DNA from: Bog-159 sp963785255
GTDB taxonomy: Bacteria; Acidobacteriota; Terriglobia; Bryobacterales; Bryobacteraceae
DNA: 64,000 nt
Assembly (NCBI GenBank): GCA_963785255.1
Contig: CAWAUR010000009.1
Span: forward strand, 248,001 to 312,000
Direction of reading: 5' to 3'
In this document: one piece after another, positions 43,082 to 50,929 of the stretch
Layout: the number at the start of each line of letters is the position of its first letter
Position numbering within the stretch: position 1 is the first letter of the stretch
Notes under the pieces: generated by a model
Databases searched by the model: none
Told to the model about the DNA's origin: nothing
The model's input: the letters and a program-made list of their open reading frames with translations, nothing else
Made by a program: the position numbers and the translations under genes

Positions 43082-45049
43082 ATGAAGGTATTCGTCAGAA
43101 CATACCCGATCCTGGCAGCGATGGCCTGCTTACCGGCTCTCGCTTATGCCGGCCAGTGTCCGACTCAGTTCAATCCCGGTTCATTTACAAAAGGTAATTT
43201 CTTTACTAACTTCGATAATAAGTGCTATTTTATCGACTTTTCGACCGGGCACGGAGCGGACAGTCAATGGGGCGATCTGGACACGGAATATAACAAGATT
43301 TTCTTCAGGATCGACCCTGGTATTCCCCCATACCAGTTCATCATTGTGGGGCAGTTTCCTAACGCGCGCTATTTTTCCATCGACATCAACGACGACCACT
43401 CCGCCATCAGCCAGAGTCTCACCGATATCGACATCGTGCCGCTGACATCTTCGGATATGAATCCTTACCTGCCGGGCATGGCGTTCGTGTCCGGGCAGCG
43501 CTATGCGGTTCCCGTGAATCTCGGAGGAACGCCCGGCGCACAGCCGTCCGGTTGCATCGTCACGCCGAGCTATAACGTCAATGTGAATGCCATGGACGGC
43601 ACCTTGCGGCATCCTTTCATGAACTGGAATCTGGATTCGGCGTTCTTTCACGCCAACCCCACTATGATCTCCCACCAGGTAGACACACCCGAGCATTCCA
43701 ATCCGAACACTTCGGGAGTGATTCTGATCCGCAATTATCTGGATCTTACCCCCGCCGGCAATGCACCCTATATCATCGTGCGCGATGTAGCTTCGGGGTG
43801 CGCCTATCCCGCCTCCATGGTCAACGCCATGAATATTCTGAGCACCAGCAGTAGCACCGGGAATACCTGGCTGTCTCAACAGCAGGTGCAGGAGCATAAC
43901 TTCTACGCAAGCTGGCAGGCTACGCAATGCTTTGGAATTATTCCGTCGAGTAAGATACAACTCGTGCGGGGCGACGAATATATTCCGGGACCAGTGCCGG
44001 ATGGCTCCTATTTGTACGAGTATGTGCCGTCCGGGCTACCACAATCGCTGGCCAGCGCGGGCGAGGTGTTACGCATGCGTTTTCGCGTGCCCACTACGCC
44101 TCCCACACCATGCACCAACGGATGTACGCGCTCCGGGAACGAACAGATGCGCTACATGAGTGTGTCGTTCGATATTCCCGGAGGCGGGACGCTGGCCAGC
44201 CTTCCGGACAGTTGTCCGGTGAACTCCACGCTGCCATGCACGCCGCTGATACAGGATTCGAACGGCTATGTGACTCTCATTGTGGGCACCGGGGTCGCGC
44301 AACCCTCCTGGGTGACGGCCGCCAACGGCTACACCTGGCTGGACCTGACAAAGACCACCACCGGCGACTATACGACTCTGAACCAGATCATGATCCGCAA
44401 CATCCTGCCGGCCAGTTCCTTCAATTGCGCGGGCGAGTATGTTCCTTATAAGAGCGGACAGGCGACTACGGCCGGGGCCGGTTTGATGGGATTGTACGCA
44501 CCGGTGATCGATTATCCGCTGGCGTCCAGCCTGGCGTCGGCGGCCACGCCATTGACGGGTCCGTCTACCTGCGACATTTTCCCGGCCGGCCCCGGTGAGG
44601 TATCTCCCAAGTGCGGTGTCGAGTTGCCGGGAACGCCGCAGATCGCGCTGGTGACCACACAGTGTCCGGCGGCCATCGTCACCTCGCAGGGCGCATCGGA
44701 GTGCGCGCAGTTCGTGGCGCAGGCGCAGCCGCCTATCGCCATCCTGGCGCAGTCCGGTGGATTTGGCAGCTTTCCGCTAGGGCTAGCCTATCAGGGCAAC
44801 TCGAATTTCGTGCGCATCACCGACACCACTCAAAACTGGAGCGCCGGTTATACAGGCGATGCGTGCGCGGTCCAGGTAGGCGAGTGGTCCGACACCGCCA
44901 TATCGCTGATCGCGAATGTGAATCAAAACGGCATGTGTCCTCTGGCGGCCGGCGACCAGGTGACCGTGACGGTATGGAATCCGCAGACGTTGGCCAGCGC
45001 TTCATCCGCCGTGACGGTGGTGGCGCAGAGCGGCGGCACAAAACGGTAG
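43082..45049 (+). CDS. Large secreted protein of unknown function
   Basis: 655 residues with signal peptide MKVFVRTYPILAAMACLPAL ending AYA/GQ. An N-terminal domain has PYQFIIVGQFPNARYFSIDI, reminiscent of DUF1254/DUF1214-type proteins, and many cysteines (about 14), consistent with disulfides outside the cytoplasm. The last 90 residues (VRITDTTQNWSAGYTGDACA ... VTVTVWNPQTLASASSAVTV) form an IPT/TIG-like beta-sandwich common in acidobacterial secreted proteins. Upstream 262 bp is AT-richer than the surroundings and likely holds the promoter; I see no clear hexamers. TAG stop in a family A repeat. Confidence 0.65.
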   Translation: MKVFVRTYPILAAMACLPALAYAGQCPTQFNPGSFTKGNFFTNFDNKCYFIDFSTGHGADSQWGDLDTEYNKIFFRIDPGIPPYQFIIVGQFPNARYFSIDINDDHSAISQSLTDIDIVPLTSSDMNPYLPGMAFVSGQRYAVPVNLGGTPGAQPSGCIVTPSYNVNVNAMDGTLRHPFMNWNLDSAFFHANPTMISHQVDTPEHSNPNTSGVILIRNYLDLTPAGNAPYIIVRDVASGCAYPASMVNAMNILSTSSSTGNTWLSQQQVQEHNFYASWQATQCFGIIPSSKIQLVRGDEYIPGPVPDGSYLYEYVPSGLPQSLASAGEVLRMRFRVPTTPPTPCTNGCTRSGNEQMRYMSVSFDIPGGGTLASLPDSCPVNSTLPCTPLIQDSNGYVTLIVGTGVAQPSWVTAANGYTWLDLTKTTTGDYTTLNQIMIRNILPASSFNCAGEYVPYKSGQATTAGAGLMGLYAPVIDYPLASSLASAATPLTGPSTCDIFPAGPGEVSPKCGVELPGTPQIALVTTQCPAAIVTSQGASECAQFVAQAQPPIAILAQSGGFGSFPLGLAYQGNSNFVRITDTTQNWSAGYTGDACAVQVGEWSDTAISLIANVNQNGMCPLAAGDQVTVTVWNPQTLASASSAVTVVAQSGGTKR

Positions 45050-45115
45050 GACAGGCCTCCCGGCCTGTCGAAGAGCGGGCCTACGAGACCCGCGCAGGCT
45101 ACGAGCCTGCCCCAC
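45047..45115. repeat. Family A palindromic repeat
   Basis: TAGGACAGGCCTCCCGGCCT, then GCGGGCCTACGAGACCCGC and GGCTACGAGCCTGCCCCAC. Its first three bases are the upstream gene's stop. Confidence 0.82.
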
Positions 45116-45144
45116 ACGATTCGTGTATACTTTAAGATATTCGC

Positions 45145-45570
45145 ATGCGTAATATCAAATGGACTCGGGCGCACGCGGTGGACGTGCCCGAGATCGACGC
45201 CGAGCACAAGGCGTTGCTGCGGTGGTGCGGCGATTTCGATCGCGCTGTAACGGGAGGCGCATCCACGGCTCAGTTGCAGTCCATCTATCGCGAGTTGGCC
45301 AAACGCACCGCGGCACATTTCGCGCATGAAGAACGTGAGATGCGCGCCGGCCGCTATTCCCTATACGCGTGGCACCGGCGGCAGCATCAGGCGGCCGTCG
45401 CCAAAATGGAGACGCTGGGACGGAGCGTGCGGCGCGGCGACCGCGAAACCACCAGCGCCACAGTGGAATGCGTGGCCAAGTGGTTGAACGATCATATCCG
45501 CCTGGCGGACCGCATGTTTGGCGCTTATCTGCGCAACCGCCAGCGGGCCATTGCGGCGCGCACCTCGTAG
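45145..45570 (+). CDS. Hemerythrin-domain protein
   Basis: 141 residues, second hemerythrin of the window. Ligands: VPEIDAEHKALL (His), TAAHFAHEEREM (HxxxE), WHRRQHQAAV (HxxxH) and NDHIRLADRMF (HxxxxD). It differs strongly from the 34069 protein and has a more basic C-terminus. Probable oxygen or redox binding. It starts 95 bp after the secreted protein, across a repeat. Confidence 0.87.
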   Translation: MRNIKWTRAHAVDVPEIDAEHKALLRWCGDFDRAVTGGASTAQLQSIYRELAKRTAAHFAHEEREMRAGRYSLYAWHRRQHQAAVAKMETLGRSVRRGDRETTSATVECVAKWLNDHIRLADRMFGAYLRNRQRAIAARTS

Positions 45571-45604
45571 CGGCGGCAAATCCATTCCGGCTACACTTAC
45601 CTCA

Positions 45605-46273
45605 ATGGACACCTATACGCCTACTGAACGAACGCAGGTGAAGCGCCTGGCCAAACGCGGCGTGTACGACCGCGCGCAGGTTCACGCCATCCTGGATGAA
45701 GGCTTCATCTGCCACGCCGGATTTGTGGTGGATGGCCAGCCCTATGTGATCCCCACCGGATATGCGCGCGCGGGCGATCAACTTTACATCCATGGTTCGG
45801 CAGCCAGCCGTATGCTGCGCGCGCTGGGACAAGGCGTGCCTTTGTGCGTCACCGTGACGTTGGTGGATGGGCTGGTGCTGGCGCGCTCGGCATTTCATCA
45901 CTCCATGAATTACCGCTCGGTGGTGGTGCTGGGCCAGGCGCGCCTGGTGAACGATCCCGAAGAAAAGATGACAGCGCTCGCCTGTTTCACCAATCACGTG
46001 GCGCCGGGCCGTTGGGATGAAGTCCGGCAACCTACCGAACCGGAGTTAAAGAGCACCACCGTGCTGGCTCTGCCGCTCGACGAGGTTTCGGCGAAAGTGC
46101 GCACGGGCGGGCCTATTGACGACGAGGAAGATTATAAATTGCCGGTTTGGGCGGGGGTGGTGCCGGCGCATTTGCAATTCGGCGATCCGCTGCCGGACGC
46201 ACGGCTCGCGGAGGCTTCGGAGCAGCGGCCCGCGCCGGTTCTGCCGCCACGCGGCGCGATGCGTCCCGCGTGA
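45605..46273 (+). CDS. Pyridoxamine 5'-phosphate oxidase family / NimA-like flavin-binding protein
   Basis: 222 residues from ATG 45605. The split-barrel flavin-binding fold is indicated by EGFICHAGFVVDGQPYVIPT, LYIHGSAASRMLRAL and VTVTLVDGLVLARSAFHHSM, followed by SVVVLGQARLVNDPEEKMTA. Relatives are annotated as flavin-nucleotide-binding or nitroimidazole-resistance proteins. The actual reductase activity is unknown. It lies 34 bp after the hemerythrin gene, perhaps one unit with it. Confidence 0.85.
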   Translation: MDTYTPTERTQVKRLAKRGVYDRAQVHAILDEGFICHAGFVVDGQPYVIPTGYARAGDQLYIHGSAASRMLRALGQGVPLCVTVTLVDGLVLARSAFHHSMNYRSVVVLGQARLVNDPEEKMTALACFTNHVAPGRWDEVRQPTEPELKSTTVLALPLDEVSAKVRTGGPIDDEEDYKLPVWAGVVPAHLQFGDPLPDARLAEASEQRPAPVLPPRGAMRPA

Positions 46274-46289
46274 GGAGGGTGCCGAACGT

Positions 46290-46367
46290 CCGCTCCCTTA
46301 CGGTCGCGGCTCGGTAGCGATTGCGTCGATTTTACGACTTACTGAGCCGCGACCGTGAGGGAGCGGG
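46290..46367. repeat. Family B inverted pair
   Basis: CCGCTCCCTTACGGTCGCGG at the left and GAGCCGCGACCGTGAGGGAG at the right with a 25-bp loop, just before the tRNA gene. Confidence 0.85.
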
Positions 46368-46407
46368 CCTCACCTGAAGCGCAGTATAATCGAAAAAGCC
46401 CACCCAA

Positions 46408-46494
46408 GCGAACGTGGCGGAATTGGCAGACGCACCAGACTTAGGATCTGGCTCCCGCAAGGGAATGGGAGTTCGACCCTCCCCGTTCGCACCA
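46408..46494 (+). tRNA. tRNA-Leu (anticodon UAG)
   Basis: 87 bases including encoded CCA. Acceptor GCGAACG pairs with CGTTCGC, discriminator A at 46491, then CCA. Anticodon stem CCAGA/TCTGG encloses loop CTTAGGA, giving UAG. The long variable arm (CTCCCGCAAGGGAAT) is typical of class II tRNAs, and GTTCGAC gives the T loop. Confidence 0.97.
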
Positions 46495-46590
46495 TCCCAG
46501 CGGAGACCAAAAAGGCAGACGACACAAAACGATCGTCTGCCCCACCGAGGCATTCCTCCGCCGCGCGCATTTGTTAGACTGAGGTTTCAC

Positions 46591-46941
46591 GTGTTGAAGC
46601 GTTTCATCTTCTGGGACTACCCGCGCGCAAGCTGGCAATACGACGTGATGGTCGGGATCATTGTGATCTTCGTCATGCTGACGCCGCGCGGGTGGTTTCG
46701 CGACCAGCCCCGCACGCCGCTGGTGAGCTCGGTTTCGGTGCGTCCAGGCGAACACGGCAGCAACGTCTATTGGGTTGAGCCGGACCTGCTGGGCGGTCTG
46801 ACGAAAGAGCAGCAGGCACAAAAACTCCCGGAATTGATCAAAAGCTTCACGCATCAGAAACAAGTCACCGTGACTCGGGTTGAGCCTATTGCGGATTCCG
46901 ATGGCGAGACCAAGGGCTATATGGTTTTCGCCAAGCCTTGA
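46591..46941 (+). CDS. Small membrane-anchored protein of unknown function
   Basis: 116 residues from a GTG at 46591; in-frame codons further upstream lie in the tRNA gene. One membrane helix (DVMVGIIVIFVMLTPRGWF) near the N-terminus, then a soluble domain with YWVEPDLLGGLTKEQQAQKL and VTVTRVEPIADSDGETKGYM. It is 12 bp ahead of a LolA-like gene, suggesting a shared envelope role. ExbD/TolR resemblance is superficial. Confidence 0.6.
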   Translation: MLKRFIFWDYPRASWQYDVMVGIIVIFVMLTPRGWFRDQPRTPLVSSVSVRPGEHGSNVYWVEPDLLGGLTKEQQAQKLPELIKSFTHQKQVTVTRVEPIADSDGETKGYMVFAKP

Positions 46942-46953
46942 GCGGCCACCTCG

Positions 46954-47646
46954 ATGAACTTTCCAGCCATCGCAATTCTGGCAATAGCTGTGAGTGCGCC
47001 CGCTTGGGCTAAACCGGCTAAACCAGCCAGCGAAATCGACACGGTCCTGGGCCGTCTGGATAAGGCGGGCACCGCCTTCAAGAGCATGTCGGCGAAGTTG
47101 CGCCGGGTATCGCATACCGCCGTAGTTAACGAAGACAACGTAGATTCGGGGACGGTCTTTCTGAAGCGGGGGCACGGCCACGAAGTGCGCATGCTGATTG
47201 TGTTGACCGATCCCGATCCGAAGTCGGTGGAGTTCCAGGGTCACACGGTGGAGATTTATTATCCCAAGATTCAGACCGTGGACGGATACGACGTGAGCAA
47301 GTTCCGCGACCTGTTGGAGCAGTTCTTCCTGCTGGGATTCGGCACGTCGCGCGCCAGCCTGCTGGCTTCGTATAACGTGCGATTGGTGGGCCCCGGTACG
47401 GTAAACGGGCAAAACACCGAGTGTCTGGAACTGATCCCGAAATCAAAAGACGTTTTGCAGCATCTAACGAAACTGGAGCTGTGGGTGGGCGATAACGGCT
47501 ATCCGCTACAACAGAAGTTTTACCTGCCGGGCGGCGACTACGAATTGGCGACCTATTCGGATATGAAGATCAATCCCGATTTGCCGGATTCGGCGCTGAA
47601 GTTGAAGCTGCCGCGGAACGTGAAGAAAGAGTACCCGCAGAGGTAG
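46954..47646 (+). CDS. LolA-like outer-membrane lipoprotein-sorting protein
   Basis: 230 residues with signal peptide (MNFPAIAILAIAVSAPAWA). Sequence such as SMSAKLRRVSHTAVVNEDN, SGTVFLKRGHGHEVRMLIVL, YYPKIQTVDGYDV and LELWVGDNGYPLQQKFYLPG matches the periplasmic LolA/LolB-type half-barrel that carries lipids or lipoproteins. It follows the small membrane protein and precedes an acyltransferase-like membrane protein, all co-directional with gaps below 30 bp. Confidence 0.78.
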   Translation: MNFPAIAILAIAVSAPAWAKPAKPASEIDTVLGRLDKAGTAFKSMSAKLRRVSHTAVVNEDNVDSGTVFLKRGHGHEVRMLIVLTDPDPKSVEFQGHTVEIYYPKIQTVDGYDVSKFRDLLEQFFLLGFGTSRASLLASYNVRLVGPGTVNGQNTECLELIPKSKDVLQHLTKLELWVGDNGYPLQQKFYLPGGDYELATYSDMKINPDLPDSALKLKLPRNVKKEYPQR

Positions 47647-47671
47647 ATCGGACCCGGCGAAGACCTGGCGC

Positions 47672-48763
47672 ATGGAATCGAGCGGAAACAGAAACCGGCT
47701 GACCTTTTTGGATTGGCTGCGCGGCATCGGCGGCATCATCATGCTGCAGGGGCACGCGTTTCATTCCTTTCTGAAGCAGGATCTGCGCGGCGGCGCGGCT
47801 TATATGCTTTCGCAATTTTGCGGGGGCATGCCGCCGGCCATCTTCCTGTTTCTGACCGGCGTCACGCTGGCATTCCTGATGTACAGCTTCGAGCGCAAGG
47901 GCGTTTCGAAGGGCGCGCGGATTACGGGCACGCTGCGGCGCGCCGGCTACCTGTTCGGCATCGCCATGCTGTTGCGCGTGCAGCTTTGGCTATTCAGTTG
48001 GCCCAGTCCGTGGACCAACCTGTTGAAGGTGGACATCCTCAACTGCATGGGCTTCGGCATCGCGCTGATGTCGGCGATGGCGCTGTTCACTACGGCGCAG
48101 CGGGTGCGACTCTGCGCTGTGCTGGGGCTGCTGATCGCAGGACTTTCGCCGCTGGTCTCGCAGATGAATTGGACCGGCGTGCCGGCCATTGTGAAGGCTT
48201 ACATCGCGCCCGCTTACAACGCGTTCAGCTTCTTTCCGTGGGCCGCGTACATGGCGTTCGGCATGAGCCTGGGGAGCCTGATCCGGTTGTTGAAGCACGA
48301 GCAATACGACCGCGCTATGCAATGGGCGGCGGTGCTGGGGATGGTGACGATCGTCGGCGCGCGCTACTTTGCGAATCTGCCCTTCTCGATTTATCCGAAA
48401 TCCGAATTCTGGCTGGATAGTCCGGCGCAGGTGTTGATCAAGGTAGCGGTGACGGTGCTGATTTTGTCATTGGCCTACGTCTGGACGCAATACGCCGCGG
48501 GGCCGGGATGGAGCTGGGTGCGTCAATTCGGCACGACGTCGCTGCTGGTTTATTGGGTGCATATCGAGTTGGTTTACGGGCGGTGGCTGCCGTGGTGCAA
48601 GAGTAATCTGGACGTGGGACAGACTGCCGTGGCGGCCGTTGTGCTGATCGCGCTGATGCTGGCGCTGGCTGCGGCGAAGACTTACCGCAAGGAGATCGCG
48701 GCGTATGTGCGCGGCTGGCGGTGGTCGTTGAGCGCCAAGCCGGATCGCGTACCGGCGGACTAA
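47672..48763 (+). CDS. DUF1624/heparan-alpha-glucosaminide N-acetyltransferase-like membrane protein
   Basis: 363 residues with about ten membrane helices. The N-terminal RLTFLDWLRGIGGIIMLQGH carries the Asp and His of the acyltransferase-3-like/HGSNAT group, followed by MPPAIFLFLTGVTLAFLMYS and, near the end, FGTTSLLVYWVHIELVYGRW with a further histidine. It likely moves an acyl group across the membrane onto a glycan; the acceptor is unknown. Overlaps the convergent DUF1634 gene by 4 bp. Confidence 0.78.
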   Translation: MESSGNRNRLTFLDWLRGIGGIIMLQGHAFHSFLKQDLRGGAAYMLSQFCGGMPPAIFLFLTGVTLAFLMYSFERKGVSKGARITGTLRRAGYLFGIAMLLRVQLWLFSWPSPWTNLLKVDILNCMGFGIALMSAMALFTTAQRVRLCAVLGLLIAGLSPLVSQMNWTGVPAIVKAYIAPAYNAFSFFPWAAYMAFGMSLGSLIRLLKHEQYDRAMQWAAVLGMVTIVGARYFANLPFSIYPKSEFWLDSPAQVLIKVAVTVLILSLAYVWTQYAAGPGWSWVRQFGTTSLLVYWVHIELVYGRWLPWCKSNLDVGQTAVAAVVLIALMLALAAAKTYRKEIAAYVRGWRWSLSAKPDRVPAD

Positions 48764-49161
48764 CCGCTCACTCGGCCAGTCAGGCTGAACAACAACACGG
48801 CCAGCACGATTAGTGTGATCACGACGTACTTATGGTCGCGTTGTAAGAAAAAAGCCACTACCGAGAAAGCCACGCGCGCTACCGGTGTGGCGATCAAGAG
48901 CAGCAATCCGAGCTGCATCATGCGGCGGCAGTGGAAGCCGGGAATGCCGGTGACGATGCCGCTTAAGTGGCGCAGGTCTTCGGGCTCGCTGCGGAACACG
49001 TGATAACCCGGCGCGCTTAAGCCGTATTGAATCAAATACCATACGCCGCCGGCGGCCACTACGGCAGCAGCCAGTAATACGCCGTAGCGCAACAGCAGAC
49101 CGATGACTTCGTCGACCTGTTTGTCGGTGAGTCCGGTGGAGTGAGCGGATTGGGCCGGCAT
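48760..49161 (-). CDS. DUF1634 membrane protein
   Basis: 133 residues, three membrane helices (LLLRYGVLLAAAVVAAGGVW; LLLLIATPVARVAFSVVAFF; VVITLIVLAVLLFSL). DUF1634 proteins are regularly encoded beside TauE/SafE exporters; here the ATG overlaps the TauE stop (TAATG), supporting a joint complex. Confidence 0.85.
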   Translation of the reverse strand: MPAQSAHSTGLTDKQVDEVIGLLLRYGVLLAAAVVAAGGVWYLIQYGLSAPGYHVFRSEPEDLRHLSGIVTGIPGFHCRRMMQLGLLLLIATPVARVAFSVVAFFLQRDHKYVVITLIVLAVLLFSLTGRVSG

Positions 49162-49973
49162 TATAGTTTCCCCGTGAAGCCGCTATAGATCATCTCCATG
49201 GCCAGCACGGCCACCACCACACCGAAGACCCAGCGCAGGACCTTGGTAGACGCGCCCGGCAGTACGCGCGCGCCGAGCACGGAACCCGCGAGTACGCCGA
49301 GAACCACCGGCATGGTGAGCCCCGGGTCGATGTATCCACGGCGCATATAGATGCCCGCACTGGCGGCGGCAGTGACTCCGATCATGAAGTTACTGGTGGT
49401 AGTGGAGACCTTGAAGGGAATGTGCATGGCGTGGTCCATCGCCACCACTTTGAGAGCGCCGGAGCCGATGCCCAGGAGGCCCGAGATGGCTCCCGCGATA
49501 TACATGACACCGAAGCCGGTCTTTACGTGTACGACTTTGTAAGATCTAAGTCCGGTGGGGGTGGGATACTCACCGTTCAGGCGCAAGAGTGTGGCGAGGC
49601 GATCCTCCTTTTGGGCCGCGTGGTCGGGGGGCCGTCCGCGCGAGGAGACCCACGCCGCGTGGAGCAATACGGCTCCGAAGAGGACGCCTAAGGCGTTGGC
49701 CGGGACTTTCGAAGCGGCGAACGCACCGCAGACCGCGCCCGTGGTGGTGGCGATCTCGAGGAACATACCGATGCGGATGTTGGAAAAGCCTTCGCGCACA
49801 TAGGCGGCGGCCGCGCCGGAGGAGGTAGCGATAACCGAAATCAACGCGGCGCCCATGGCGTAGTGCAGATCGATGCCCAGCAACAGAACCATGGCCGGGG
49901 TGATGAGCACGCCACCTCCCAAGCCCGTGAGGGCGCCCAGGAATCCCGCTGCCAGGGAGACTGCGCCGACCAT
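49161..49973 (-). CDS. TauE/SafE (DUF81) family sulfite/anion exporter
   Basis: 270 residues if started at ATG 49973, the family's usual length, beginning MVGAVSLAAGFLGALTGLGG. The repeated glycine-rich motif recurs as AGAISGLLGIGSGALKVVAM. About eight helices. Members export sulfite, sulfoacetate or similar C1/C2 anions. The frame is open to 50183 and a further hydrophobic stretch (LLPCILVAGAIILNVLEL) could be an extra helix, so a start up to there is possible. Coupled to DUF1634. Confidence 0.82.
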   Translation of the reverse strand: MVGAVSLAAGFLGALTGLGGGVLITPAMVLLLGIDLHYAMGAALISVIATSSGAAAAYVREGFSNIRIGMFLEIATTTGAVCGAFAASKVPANALGVLFGAVLLHAAWVSSRGRPPDHAAQKEDRLATLLRLNGEYPTPTGLRSYKVVHVKTGFGVMYIAGAISGLLGIGSGALKVVAMDHAMHIPFKVSTTTSNFMIGVTAAASAGIYMRRGYIDPGLTMPVVLGVLAGSVLGARVLPGASTKVLRWVFGVVVAVLAMEMIYSGFTGKL

Positions 49974-50101
49974 GCCTGTAAGTTCGAGTACGTTCAAGAT
50001 AATGGCCCCTGCTACTAAGATACACGGCAGGAGGGTGAGGTAGCGGATGATAGAAGCAAGCGAGGCAGACCACACACTACGATGGTCTGCCCCACGGGGG
50101 C

Positions 50102-50809
50102 TCAGTGGCGGAGGCGGCGGCCGATGACTCCTAGACCGATGAGGAGTAGTCCAATGGTGTCGGGCTCGGGCGTGTGCACGCATTGCGGCTGGAGGAGCTC
50201 AACATCCGCGATTCTCGCGCCTTGGCTTTGTGAGCCACCGCCGCTGATCAGGGAAGCGGTGAAGTCAGTCGAGATAGGCGAATTGGGATAGCCGAAGGTG
50301 ATGGGGGCGCCTATATTTTGTAAGTCGATTTCTACATCGCCCGATGAGAACAGCGCGGCGGCTTGCTGCGTGGTGAGAGTAACTTCGGCGGATAGCATAT
50401 CGATAGGGCCGGAGTAAGAGCCACCGCTGCGGGATCCGGGAGTTAGAAGCAGGTCGCCGGTGGGCAAGCCGACGCGCGCGGTATCGGGATCGTCGAGGGG
50501 AATGGAGACGGCGCCGTTCTGAGATTCGATCGCGCCGGTAAAGAGAATGCCGGGTATGTAGACGCTGGAAGTATTGGGGATGGATTCGGTGGGTCCGCCG
50601 AGGGGCATTGACCCGAGAATCATTTCGATTTCGCCGGGATACTGGGATGGGTGGCCGCAGGAGGCGAGTTCCGCCGAAAGGGTGAAGAGCAGGCTGTCAC
50701 CGGTTTGGAGGGTCACTTGGGGAGTGTAGGTCACGTCGATGGTAGTCGCGCCGGCGGCGACGGTTAGCATGAGTACGGCGAGTAAGAGGCGATAGGTGAT
50801 GTTTTTCAT
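50102..50809 (-). CDS. PEP-CTERM secreted protein
   Basis: 235 residues. Signal peptide MKNITYRLLLAVLMLTVAAG and C-terminal sorting tail TPEPDTIGLLLIGLGVIGRR followed by basic residues, the motif recognised by exosortase. The middle is beta-rich with no known domain (SLLFTLSAELASCGH, AEVTLTTQQAAALFSSGDVE). Probably an extracellular matrix or surface protein. No exosortase gene is in the window. Confidence 0.83.
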   Translation of the reverse strand: MKNITYRLLLAVLMLTVAAGATTIDVTYTPQVTLQTGDSLLFTLSAELASCGHPSQYPGEIEMILGSMPLGGPTESIPNTSSVYIPGILFTGAIESQNGAVSIPLDDPDTARVGLPTGDLLLTPGSRSGGSYSGPIDMLSAEVTLTTQQAAALFSSGDVEIDLQNIGAPITFGYPNSPISTDFTASLISGGGSQSQGARIADVELLQPQCVHTPEPDTIGLLLIGLGVIGRRLRH

Positions 50810-50929
50810 AACTTATAAGCCGATTCTAGGGCTTAAAGCTTGGCAAATCACCGGGAACCTTGTACCGGTACGGGGGCTCGCTTCGCTCGCCGGGGTTAGG
50901 GGCCGGGGGCCAGGGGCCGGGGTTTAGTT

